Assembly (NCBI RefSeq): GCF_004802635.2
Contig: NZ_CP046052.1
Location: 372,001-436,000, forward strand
Length of the DNA: 64,000 bases
Reading direction: 5' to 3'
Source of the DNA: Methylocystis heyeri
GTDB taxonomy: Bacteria > Pseudomonadota > Alphaproteobacteria > Rhizobiales > Beijerinckiaceae
Below the pieces are notes generated by a model. It did not search any database. It saw only the letters and a program-made list of their open reading frames with translations, and had not been told where the DNA came from. How positions within the stretch are numbered: position 1 is the first letter of the stretch; each line of letters opens with the position of its first letter. The translations under genes and the position numbers were made by a program. This document shows positions 57,200 through 64,000 of the stretch, in pieces.

Positions 57200-58012
57200 T
57201 TGAACCACCCTTTAAGGCTCTTGAGCTTTGACGAGTACCTCGCCGGTAAGGCGGTCCGGATCGGCCGCCTTTGGTGCTCGCCGCGCTCAGTGGAAACCAC
57301 GCTGCACCGTCATTGTAAAAAGATAGTTGGGGTAACGGATATGGGTTACGGATATCCTGGCAGCTCCACCGCAGTGGCGTTTGAAAAACGCTGCTTGCTC
57401 TTTTGTTGTGGGCATCAGATTGGAAGCTTTAATCCTGATCAGATCGGGATTTGGCCGTCTTACAACAGGGAGTGGATCATAACAGGTAATTCGATGGTAA
57501 TCGCTGAGGCATCTCAGCAGATAGAATATGACGAACTTATTGATGTCCGATCGTTTAATTTCCCGGTAGAGTCGTATGAAATCCCAAGTCTTAGGAGCGA
57601 ATTCTTTGATATTCAGGAGTCGGAAATATGGAAGCCTGGTAGAGAGCGGGTTTTCATTGTTTATGGATACCCCACGGAATTTCAGGACATCGGGTTTGAT
57701 GAAGACTCTGGCGAAAACACTCATGTGCATGCGCGTTGTATGCAGACTACGGGGTTTTACGACGGGCCGAGCAATGCCCCGCATGTCCATCGCTTAACGA
57801 TGTCCCGGCGAGGATCTTTCGACGCGGATGGGATGAGCGGCGGCACCGTGTTCTATCTCGGTGTCGATGGCAATGGCTTTTTCGTTGGCCTAGCCGGTAT
57901 GATAATTCGTGGTTCTCGCACCTCGAATATTATTCATTTCATCGAAGTATCGGCGATTAAGCTGTTCGCCTCACATGTGGCGTCCAAAAATAAAATAGAT
58001 GCGGTTAGCTAG
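57200..58012 (+). CDS. Unknown low-GC protein with trypsin-like features
   Basis: About 270 residues, function not known. Features suggesting a trypsin-like fold are STAVAFEKRCLLFCCGHQIG, with a His where the catalytic His would sit, and DADGMSGGTVFYLGVDGNGFFVGLAG, a GxSGG-type serine loop followed by the strand seen in HtrA-like domains. No clear catalytic Asp can be placed. The start is TTG at 57200 with GAAGAGG upstream. The gene is markedly AT-richer than thiC and purB on either side and overlaps the convergent Uma2 gene by 8 bp. It looks acquired, possibly linked to mobile or defence-type DNA. Confidence 0.5.
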   Translation: MNHPLRLLSFDEYLAGKAVRIGRLWCSPRSVETTLHRHCKKIVGVTDMGYGYPGSSTAVAFEKRCLLFCCGHQIGSFNPDQIGIWPSYNREWIITGNSMVIAEASQQIEYDELIDVRSFNFPVESYEIPSLRSEFFDIQESEIWKPGRERVFIVYGYPTEFQDIGFDEDSGENTHVHARCMQTTGFYDGPSNAPHVHRLTMSRRGSFDADGMSGGTVFYLGVDGNGFFVGLAGMIIRGSRTSNIIHFIEVSAIKLFASHVASKNKIDAVS

Positions 58013-58571
58013 CACCGTAAATCTCCGCCACCACCACCTCCAACCCCGGCGGGTCGAGCAAGGTCGCGCCCTCGCGGATGATGCGGGTGAGGATATCGCA
58101 GCCTTCCTGCCGGCGATGGTGGATGACGAGTGGCTCGTTCGAGTCGACAATCAGATAATGCGCGAGGCTGGGCAGGCGAAAATAATCGGCGAGCTTGCGC
58201 GCGCGATCCATGCGCCCGGTCGAGGGGGAAAGCACCTCGACGATAATGACGGGATTATCCACCGTGAGCGCGGAAGGCGCCGCCTCCTCGCCGCAATAGA
58301 CCAGCGCGTTGGGCTCATAAGCGGTGGCGTCGTCGATCCTCACCGTGGCCCCGTCGGGCACGACATGGCAGTTAAGGCCGCCGGCGCGGACCGCGTTGAG
58401 CAGAGCGACATGAACCGCGAGCTTGACCTTCCAATGCGCGGCGCGCTCGGCGGACTGGGACACGACCTCGCCATTGATCAGCTCATGGCGCCCCGGCCGC
58501 TCGCTCGCCCAGACGAGGAACTCGTCGACGGTCATATGAGGCGGCGTCGGCGGCTGGGCGCTCATCGGCAT
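58005..58571 (-). CDS. Uma2-family (PD-(D/E)XK) nuclease-like protein
   Basis: A 188-residue DUF820/Uma2 protein. TVDEFLVWASERPGRHELINGEVV opens the family, and DNPVIIVEVLSPSTGRMDRARKLADYF carries the E-V-L-S-x-S-T motif, with HYLIVDSNEPLVIHHRR behind it. The fold is that of PD-(D/E)XK nucleases, but the cellular role of this large family is unknown. Starts at 58571 and 58565 are both possible. The open frame extends much further upstream, antisense to purB, and that part is ignored. It overlaps the 3' end of the convergent gene by 8 bp. Confidence 0.82.
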   Translation of the reverse strand: MPMSAQPPTPPHMTVDEFLVWASERPGRHELINGEVVSQSAERAAHWKVKLAVHVALLNAVRAGGLNCHVVPDGATVRIDDATAYEPNALVYCGEEAAPSALTVDNPVIIVEVLSPSTGRMDRARKLADYFRLPSLAHYLIVDSNEPLVIHHRRQEGCDILTRIIREGATLLDPPGLEVVVAEIYGAS

Positions 58572-58700
58572 AATCGTAGATGATCGGGCGGCCGGCGGCC
58601 ATGAGTTCGGGGCGGCCGCACCCGCCCCAACTGGACATCCGCCGGACGCGCATGTTAGGGCCGCGGTTCTCCTGTTTTCGCTAGTTTGAGGCCGACGCCC

Positions 58701-60002
58701 ATGATCCCGCGCTATTCCCGCAAGGCCATGACCGACATCTGGGAGCCGCAGACGCGGTTTCGGATCTGGTTTGAGATCGAGGCCCATGCCTGCGACGCTC
58801 TCGCCGAATTGGGCGTCATCCCGAAGGAAAGCGCCAAGGCGATCTGGGACAAGGCCGGAGGCGTCACCTTTGACGTGGACCGCATCGACGAGATCGAGCG
58901 CGTCACCAAGCATGACGTCATCGCCTTTCTCACCCATTTGGCTGAATTCATCGGGCCCGACTCGCGTTTCGTGCATCAGGGCATGACCAGCTCGGACGTG
59001 CTCGACACCTGCCTTTCGGTCCAGCTCACCCGCGCCGCCGATCTTCTCATCGCCGACGTTGACGCTCTGCTGGCCGCGATCAAGAAGCGCGCCTTCGAGC
59101 ATAAAGACACCCCGACCATCGGCCGCTCGCATGGCATTCACGCCGAGCCGGTGACTTTCGGGCTCAAGCTGGCCCAGGCCTACGCCGAATTTACCCGCGC
59201 CCGCGAACGCCTGGTTTCCGCCCGCAAGGAGGTCGCGGTCTGCGCTATTTCCGGCGCGGTCGGGACCTTCGCCAATATCGACCCGCGGGTCGAGGAGCAT
59301 GTCGCCGCAAAGCTCGGCCTCGCGGTCGAGCCCGTCTCGACCCAGGTGATCCCGCGTGACCGCCATGCGGCTTTCTTCGCCACGCTGGGGGTCGTCGCCT
59401 CCAGCATCGAGCGGCTGGCGATAGAGATCCGCCATTTGCAGCGCACCGAGGTGCTGGAGGCCGAGGAATATTTCTCCGCCGGCCAAAAGGGCTCCTCCGC
59501 CATGCCGCATAAGCGGAACCCGGTGCTGACCGAGAATCTGACCGGCCTCGCCCGGCTGGTGCGCGGCATGGCGCTGCCGGCCATGGAGGATGTGGCGCTC
59601 TGGCACGAGCGCGACATTTCCCATTCCTCAGTCGAGCGCATGATCGGCCCCGACGCGACCGTGACGCTGGATTTCGCGCTGGTCCGCCTCACCGGCGTGA
59701 TCGAGAATCTCCTGATCTATCCCGAGAACATGCAGAAGAATCTCGACCGGCTGGGCGGACTCGTCCATTCGCAGCGCGTGCTGCTGGCGCTTACCCAAAA
59801 GGGCGTCTCGCGCGAGGACGCCTATGCCATGGTTCAGCGCAACGCCATGCCGGTCTGGCGCGGCGAAGGGGAGTTCCGCACGCTGCTCGGCGCCGACAAG
59901 GACGTGAGCGCCAAGCTCTCTCCCGCCGAACTCGACGAGCTGTTCGACCTCTCGTACCACTTCAAGCATGTGGATACGATTTTTGGCCGGGTGTTCGGCT
60001 AA
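58701..60002 (+). CDS. purB: Adenylosuccinate lyase
   Basis: A 433-residue lyase that splits SAICAR and adenylosuccinate, releasing fumarate, in purine synthesis. The opening MIPRYSRKAMTDIWEPQTRF is the family start. TSSDVLDTCLSVQL and GRSHGIHAEPVTFGLKL hold active-site residues, and SSAMPHKRNPVLTENLTGL is the fumarase/lyase signature. I chose ATG at 58701. An in-frame TTG slightly upstream is rejected. Confidence 0.97.
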   Translation: MIPRYSRKAMTDIWEPQTRFRIWFEIEAHACDALAELGVIPKESAKAIWDKAGGVTFDVDRIDEIERVTKHDVIAFLTHLAEFIGPDSRFVHQGMTSSDVLDTCLSVQLTRAADLLIADVDALLAAIKKRAFEHKDTPTIGRSHGIHAEPVTFGLKLAQAYAEFTRARERLVSARKEVAVCAISGAVGTFANIDPRVEEHVAAKLGLAVEPVSTQVIPRDRHAAFFATLGVVASSIERLAIEIRHLQRTEVLEAEEYFSAGQKGSSAMPHKRNPVLTENLTGLARLVRGMALPAMEDVALWHERDISHSSVERMIGPDATVTLDFALVRLTGVIENLLIYPENMQKNLDRLGGLVHSQRVLLALTQKGVSREDAYAMVQRNAMPVWRGEGEFRTLLGADKDVSAKLSPAELDELFDLSYHFKHVDTIFGRVFG

Positions 60003-60055
60003 TAATAGAGAAAGGCTGCGGGCTTTCCTAAGGAAACCCGCGGCGGTTCATCGCC

Positions 60056-60159
60056 GCCGTCATCGCGAGGAGCGTAGCGACGTGGCGATCCAGTGGATTC
60101 ACGTGGCGTTCAACGTTTTCATTTAGTCTGGATTGCTTCGCTTCACTCGCAATGACGGC
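60056..60159. repeat. Inverted dispersed repeat (gccgtcattgcgag type)
   Basis: The left arm gccgtcatcgcgaggagcg and the right arm cttcactcgcaatgacggc are related inverted copies, with gcgatccag/tctggattgc at the inner ends. Wording like this is a very common intergenic repeat in Hyphomicrobiales (recall). A hairpin-like sequence just after purB (60018-60041) may serve as terminator. Confidence 0.65.
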
Positions 60160-60255
60160 TGTTTTTACTGCAGATATTGTAAATTAGCCTTGCTGGTGCT
60201 GCTTTTGCTTCGTCCCGGCATGGAGCCCGTTAAACGACGCCGAGCGGCGTGGCGT

Positions 60256-60291
60256 GACAGCCCCGGCGCCGGCAAGTGGCGCGGGGCTGTC
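60256..60291 (-). terminator. Strong hairpin after the 244-aa secreted gene
   Basis: gacagccccg pairs with cggggctgtc around a GC-rich interior with its own small gcgcc/ggcgc stem. It lies about 55 bp beyond the stop on the minus strand, without a U-run. Confidence 0.5.
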
Positions 60292-60345
60292 GAGAAGGCC
60301 TCAGAGATGGAATGCCGGCGTGAAGGTCTGCCCCGGGCTCTCCGC

Positions 60346-61080
60346 TTATTTCCCGCCGCCCATGGCCTCGTGATAGTTCTCGATGTTGGTCTGAAAGTCG
60401 GCGGTGCATTTCGGCGGCACTTTGTCTGCGATCGAGGGCCGCTTGTCGTAGCAGCCCCCGAGCATTTCCGGCCCGGGCTTGAAGCCTTTGCAGAGCTCGG
60501 CGTAGATTTTGTTGCATTCGCGGGAAAGCTTTTCCTCGGCAGCTACGCCTGCTCCAAGCGCGCCGTCGATGAGCCCGCGCGCTTCCTCATTTGTCGGCGC
60601 GGAGCCGATCAGAGCGGGGTCGCCGCGCAGATCGAACACAAAGAGCGCGGAAGCGGAGGCGCCGGGCTTGTCAGTGCGCATATATGAGACGCGCACGATC
60701 AGCCCCGCAGCCTTGCCGTCGGCGTCCAGCCGCCATTCGGCTTTCTGCGCTCCCGAGACATTGGGAAACTCGCCGAGCTTGAAATCGGACAGCAGCGGCT
60801 TTTCCAGGGAGAAAAGCTTTCCGCCCTTTCCTAAAACCAGAAAGCTGCGCGGATCCTGGTCGATCACATAGACGGAATAGTCGTCGATCCCCTTGCAACG
60901 GAAAATGCCCGCCCCGTCGCCTTTCTCGATCACGCGTCCGGGCAGCTTCAGATGGTCGAGCGTCTCGCAATTCTGGAGCGAGGTATATTGCGATTTCCCT
61001 TCCTCCGCCTGCGCCGCGCCGGAAAGGAGAATGCCGGCGATGAGCAAGAGCCGGCGCAGGGAGGTTCTAGCGTTGGTCAA
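60346..61080 (-). CDS. Exported protein of unknown function
   Basis: About 244 residues. The best start is TTG at 61080, with AAAGGA upstream, which gives a leader (TSLRRLLLIAGILLSGAAQA). The mature chain has spaced cysteines (LQNCETLDH, IFRCKGIDD, ECNKIYAELCKGF, GGCYDKR, PPKCTADF) suggesting disulfides, and no recognised domain. It is on the same strand as the ZntB-like gene directly upstream (33 bp gap) and may share its transcript. Confidence 0.65.
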   Translation of the reverse strand: MTNARTSLRRLLLIAGILLSGAAQAEEGKSQYTSLQNCETLDHLKLPGRVIEKGDGAGIFRCKGIDDYSVYVIDQDPRSFLVLGKGGKLFSLEKPLLSDFKLGEFPNVSGAQKAEWRLDADGKAAGLIVRVSYMRTDKPGASASALFVFDLRGDPALIGSAPTNEEARGLIDGALGAGVAAEEKLSRECNKIYAELCKGFKPGPEMLGGCYDKRPSIADKVPPKCTADFQTNIENYHEAMGGGK

Positions 61081-61113
61081 GATCGATTTTCCTTTGGCTT
61101 TGCGCCGAGCTGT

Positions 61114-62163
61114 TCAACCCTGACGCGGACGCTTCTGTCTTGGTTCCGCGCGGGGGCGGGTGAGGCCGATCCGGCGCATGAAGAAAAGCGTCACCAGCGA
61201 GGCCGTGACGCAGAGGGCCGCGGCATAGGCGGTTCCATGCGCCGCTTCGGCGAAGGGCAGGGCTTTGGTGTTCATGCCGAAGAAGCCGGTGACGAAGGTC
61301 GCCGGCAGCAGCAGCGTGGTGACCATCGTCAGGATGTAGAGCCGGTCGTTGGTCACCAGACTGGCGATGGCGTTGAGTTCGTCCTGTAAAAGCCGGGCCC
61401 GGTCCTGAACTTCGGCGAGATCATGGACGAGTATGTCGGCGCGGCGCGCCAGCCGCGCGCCAGCTTCCTTCAGCTCCTCCAGCTCGGGATCGTAGAGCGT
61501 CGCCTCCAGCCGTAGCAGAGGAGAGCGCAAGCCGGCGGCCTCGCGCGCCAGCCGCAGCGCGGCGCGGCGCACCGAGCCAAGCGTCGCGCGCTCGCTCTCG
61601 CCCTTGCCGTCGGCGACGATGCGCTCCTCGATGCCGTCGAGCGTCGAGGACAGCTCGTAGATGATCTTGCCCAGCTCGTCGCAGATATGGCCGACCATCG
61701 CCTCGAACAATTCGAGCGGCGTGCTCGCCAGCCGTCCATGAGTGAGAGCCGCCTTGGTCGCCTCCGCCGCGTCGATGGGGCGATGGCTGGCGCTGGCCAG
61801 GAAGCGTTCGCCGAAAGCGAAACGCAGAAAGCCGATCTGCGGAGGCCCGCCCGGCGCCCCGCGTTCGCGGTCGAAGAATGCGCCCCGCACGATGTCGCCG
61901 GAATGGTCGATGAACTGCCGGTCGACCGGCTCGGACAATATTTTGCGCACTTCTTCCGGCAGGGCTGCGAGCCTCGCGAGAAGTCCCGAAGAGCGGCTGT
62001 CGTTCAAATCGACATGCAGCCAGACGAAGCCTTCGCCGGGGGCCCCGAGCTTCGCGAGGTCCTGCTCTTCGCCCGGTTCGGCGCGTCCTTCCTCGTCGAA
62101 GCGCAACATCCATGCGCAACCGGGGACGGGGCTCGCCTGCTTGCCGTAATGATCGAAATCCAT
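61114..62163 (-). CDS. ZntB/CorA-family divalent cation transporter
   Basis: A 349-residue inner-membrane transporter. A large acidic cytoplasmic domain (about 1-280) leads to two C-terminal helices with the pore motif GFFGMNTKALPF, the GMN signature of CorA-type channels. The TKALP continuation is typical of ZntB-like members, hence zinc efflux or uptake is the likeliest role. The ATG at 62163 has GGAAGG upstream. A longer frame to 62262 adds an Arg/Ala-rich extension. Confidence 0.85.
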   Translation of the reverse strand: MDFDHYGKQASPVPGCAWMLRFDEEGRAEPGEEQDLAKLGAPGEGFVWLHVDLNDSRSSGLLARLAALPEEVRKILSEPVDRQFIDHSGDIVRGAFFDRERGAPGGPPQIGFLRFAFGERFLASASHRPIDAAEATKAALTHGRLASTPLELFEAMVGHICDELGKIIYELSSTLDGIEERIVADGKGESERATLGSVRRAALRLAREAAGLRSPLLRLEATLYDPELEELKEAGARLARRADILVHDLAEVQDRARLLQDELNAIASLVTNDRLYILTMVTTLLLPATFVTGFFGMNTKALPFAEAAHGTAYAAALCVTASLVTLFFMRRIGLTRPRAEPRQKRPRQG

Positions 62164-62301
62164 CGACAACGCCTTCCGCGACGCCCGGAGCGGCCGCCCG
62201 GCTGGAGCCGGGGCCAGCCGGGAGACGGCTTCACTCGCCGGTTGATAGCTTTGGCGAGCCACGCTTATATGAATGTTCGTCCACGCGAGCCATGAGATAC
62301 T

Positions 62302-63465
62302 ATGCCTCGAGCCAGCCGCGCCTATCTCGACTATAACGCCACGGCTCCGTTGCGGCCACAGGCGCGCGAAGCGATGCTGTCGGCTTTCGACGCGCTCGGA
62401 AATCCTTCATCGACCCATGCCGAGGGGAGGGCGGCGCGCGAAGTGCTGGAGCGGGCGCGGCGCGTCTTGGCCGGAGGCTTAGGAGCCGCCCCGCGCAATC
62501 TGGTCTTCACCAGCGGCGCCACCGAGGCGGCCAATCTCGCCCTCACGCCCAATCTTCAGCTCGGCCGGAACGAAAACCCGTTCGACCGGCTGCTGGTCTC
62601 GGGCGGGGAACACGCGGCGACGCTTCTTGGCCACCGCTTTCCCGCCGGGCAGGTCGAGACGCTGCCTCTCACGGCGCAGGGCGCCCTCGATCTCGAAGCT
62701 CTGGAAGACGCCTTGAAGCGGGCGGCCGGCCAGCGCATCGTCCTCGCCCTGCAGGCCGTGAACAATGAGACCGGAGCGATCCAGCCGGTGAGAGAGGCGG
62801 CGGACCGGGTCCACGCCGCGGGCGGAGTTCTGGTCTGCGACGCCACCCAGGCCGTCGGTCGTTGCGCTGCAACATTCTCGACATTAAACGCCGATGTTTT
62901 GTTCTTTTCCTCTCATAAGCTCGGCGGGCCGTTCGGCGCGGGGGCCCTGGCGTTCGCGCGCGACGATATCCATATCAGGGATGCGGTCTTGAAAGGCGGC
63001 GGACAGGAGGGCGGCCGGCGTTCCGGCACCGAGAACGTCGCCGCAGCCGCGGGCTTCGCGGCCGCTTTCTCGGCCTCGATCGAAAATCTCGACGCGGAAA
63101 TCGCCCGGCTGGGCGCCTTGCGCGACGCCGCGGAGGCGAAGGTCGCCGAAATCCTCCCTTCTGCTCAATTTCTGTGCAGAGAGGGGACGCGCGCTCCCAA
63201 TGTCTGCGCGTTCCTGGCGCCGGGCTTCGTCCCGCAAACCATGGCGATGGCGCTGGACCTGGAAGGGGTCGCCGTTTCTTCGGGATCGGCCTGTTCTTCA
63301 GGCAAGGTTCGCCCTTCGCACGTGCTGGCCGCGATGGGGCTGAAGGAAGACCGGCTGCTGCGCGTCAGCCTGGGTTGGTCTTCGAAGCCGGAGGATGTAG
63401 AACTGTTCGGCATCGCTCTTGCACGGGTGGCGGCACGGATGAGGCCACGGCGATCCGCCGCCTGA
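62302..63465 (+). CDS. Class I cysteine desulfurase (IscS/NifS-like)
   Basis: A 387-residue PLP enzyme that takes sulfur from cysteine for Fe-S clusters. YLDYNATAPLRPQAREAML opens the fold, TSGATEAANLAL binds PLP, SSHKLGGPFGAGAL holds the Schiff-base lysine, and VAVSSGSACSSGKVRPSHVL has the persulfide cysteine in the long mobile loop that defines class I. It lies 67 bp before sufB, the usual start of the alphaproteobacterial suf operon, where this class I enzyme precedes sufBCD and a class II SufS. Confidence 0.92.
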   Translation: MPRASRAYLDYNATAPLRPQAREAMLSAFDALGNPSSTHAEGRAAREVLERARRVLAGGLGAAPRNLVFTSGATEAANLALTPNLQLGRNENPFDRLLVSGGEHAATLLGHRFPAGQVETLPLTAQGALDLEALEDALKRAAGQRIVLALQAVNNETGAIQPVREAADRVHAAGGVLVCDATQAVGRCAATFSTLNADVLFFSSHKLGGPFGAGALAFARDDIHIRDAVLKGGGQEGGRRSGTENVAAAAGFAAAFSASIENLDAEIARLGALRDAAEAKVAEILPSAQFLCREGTRAPNVCAFLAPGFVPQTMAMALDLEGVAVSSGSACSSGKVRPSHVLAAMGLKEDRLLRVSLGWSSKPEDVELFGIALARVAARMRPRRSAA

Positions 63466-63532
63466 GCTGGGGCTGGCCCCCAAGGATTTCGGCCGACGGG
63501 CCTTGAACCCGCCGTGACGAGGAGAAGAGACC

Positions 63533-64000
63533 ATGGCGGCTCTGAAAGAGACCGTTCAGACAGTCGAGTCGATCGACGTCGACGCGTATAAATACGGCTT
63601 CACGACTGAAATCGAGTCGGAGAAGGCCCCAAAGGGCCTTTCGGAAGAAATCGTCCGCTTCATCTCCGCCAAGAAGAGCGAGCCGGAGTGGCTGACGGAA
63701 TGGCGGCTTGCGGCCTATCGTCGGTGGCTCACCATGGAAGAGCCCAAATGGGCCAGGGTCGAGCATTCCCCGATCGACTATCAGGATCTCTATTATTATT
63801 CGGCGCCCAAGACGACGCCCGGCCCCAAGACGCTCGAAGAGGTCGATCCCGAGCTTCTGCGCACCTATGAGAAACTCGGCATCCCGCTGCGGGAGCAGGA
63901 GGTTCTCGCGGGCGTGGAAACCCGCAAGGTGGCGGTCGACGCGGTGTTCGACAGCGTATCGGTCGCGACCACCTTCAAGGAAGAGCTGGCCAAGGCGGGC
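63533..64000 (+). CDS. sufB: Fe-S cluster assembly protein SufB (cut by window end)
   Basis: The first 156 codons of SufB, the scaffold subunit that builds Fe-S clusters with SufC and SufD. The ATG at 63533 follows GGAGAAG. The visible N-terminus has KYGFTTEIESEKAPKGLSEEIVRFISAKK and EPEWLTEWRLAAYRRWLTM, both characteristic of SufB. The frame is open to the window edge. Confidence 0.95.
   Translation, partial: MAALKETVQTVESIDVDAYKYGFTTEIESEKAPKGLSEEIVRFISAKKSEPEWLTEWRLAAYRRWLTMEEPKWARVEHSPIDYQDLYYYSAPKTTPGPKTLEEVDPELLRTYEKLGIPLREQEVLAGVETRKVAVDAVFDSVSVATTFKEELAKAG

Noticed and set aside
58572-59624. Upstream extension of the Uma2 frame
   Set aside because: It lies antisense to purB. The conserved Uma2 domain begins at 58571.

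Overview
The window is a GC-rich chromosomal segment of an alphaproteobacterium, most likely of the order Hyphomicrobiales (Rhizobiales). The best lineage markers are a SciP (DUF1153) cell-cycle regulator, a GapR (DUF2312) chromatin protein, the clpX-lon-hup order, and a class I cysteine desulfurase ahead of sufB. A pyrophosphate-type phosphofructokinase, propionyl-CoA carboxylase beta and the small subunit of methylmalonyl-CoA mutase would fit a methylotroph or methanotroph of the Methylocystaceae/Beijerinckiaceae, but no methane or methanol oxidation gene lies here, so that placement is inference.

Layout. 1-6.8 kb: an RNA-ligase-family gene with a translationally coupled partner cut by the window edge, topA, tRNA-Cys, two small genes, and pgsA-moaD-moaE. 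6.9-10.8 kb: two membrane proteins, a dispersed repeat with an intact IS5-type element inserted at its end, sciP and an RlpA-like protein. 11.2-15.2 kb: a GST / double SagB-type nitroreductase / AAA ATPase operon. 15.5-17 kb: a secreted protein with two pepsin-like active-site motifs. 17.4-22 kb: trxA, a gene-poor stretch with strong hairpins, pccB, a secreted ClpP-fold protein and tRNA-Val. 21.8-31 kb: hup, lon, clpX, a PPi-type phosphofructokinase and secA.

31.5-38.8 kb is a cell-surface block: a polysaccharide-deacetylase-like protein, a GNAT enzyme, a beta-helix protein, an APH-like/ATP-binding kinase, a Wzx-type flippase and an outer-membrane barrel. 38.9-44.6 kb: gapR, an RDD protein, bpt, an L,D-transpeptidase, a small secreted protein and mutA. 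44.9-50.6 kb is a tightly packed, partly overlapping cluster of ACP, ketosynthase, two hotdog proteins, ketoreductase and two membrane glycosyltransferases, facing a membrane fatty acid hydroxylase/sterol desaturase (51.2-52.0 kb). This looks like a dedicated lipid or glycolipid pathway and is the strongest candidate here for an undescribed system. 52.3-64 kb: mrp, a FadL-type porin, a TPP riboswitch with thiC, a low-GC trypsin-like gene and a Uma2 gene, purB, a secreted protein, a ZntB-like transporter, a class I cysteine desulfurase and the start of sufB.

Many genes overlap by ATGA or GTGA, so translational coupling is common. Intergenic space is rich in palindromic dispersed repeats. No rRNA, CRISPR array, prophage or replication origin was seen. 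All calls come from reading the sequence without database searches.
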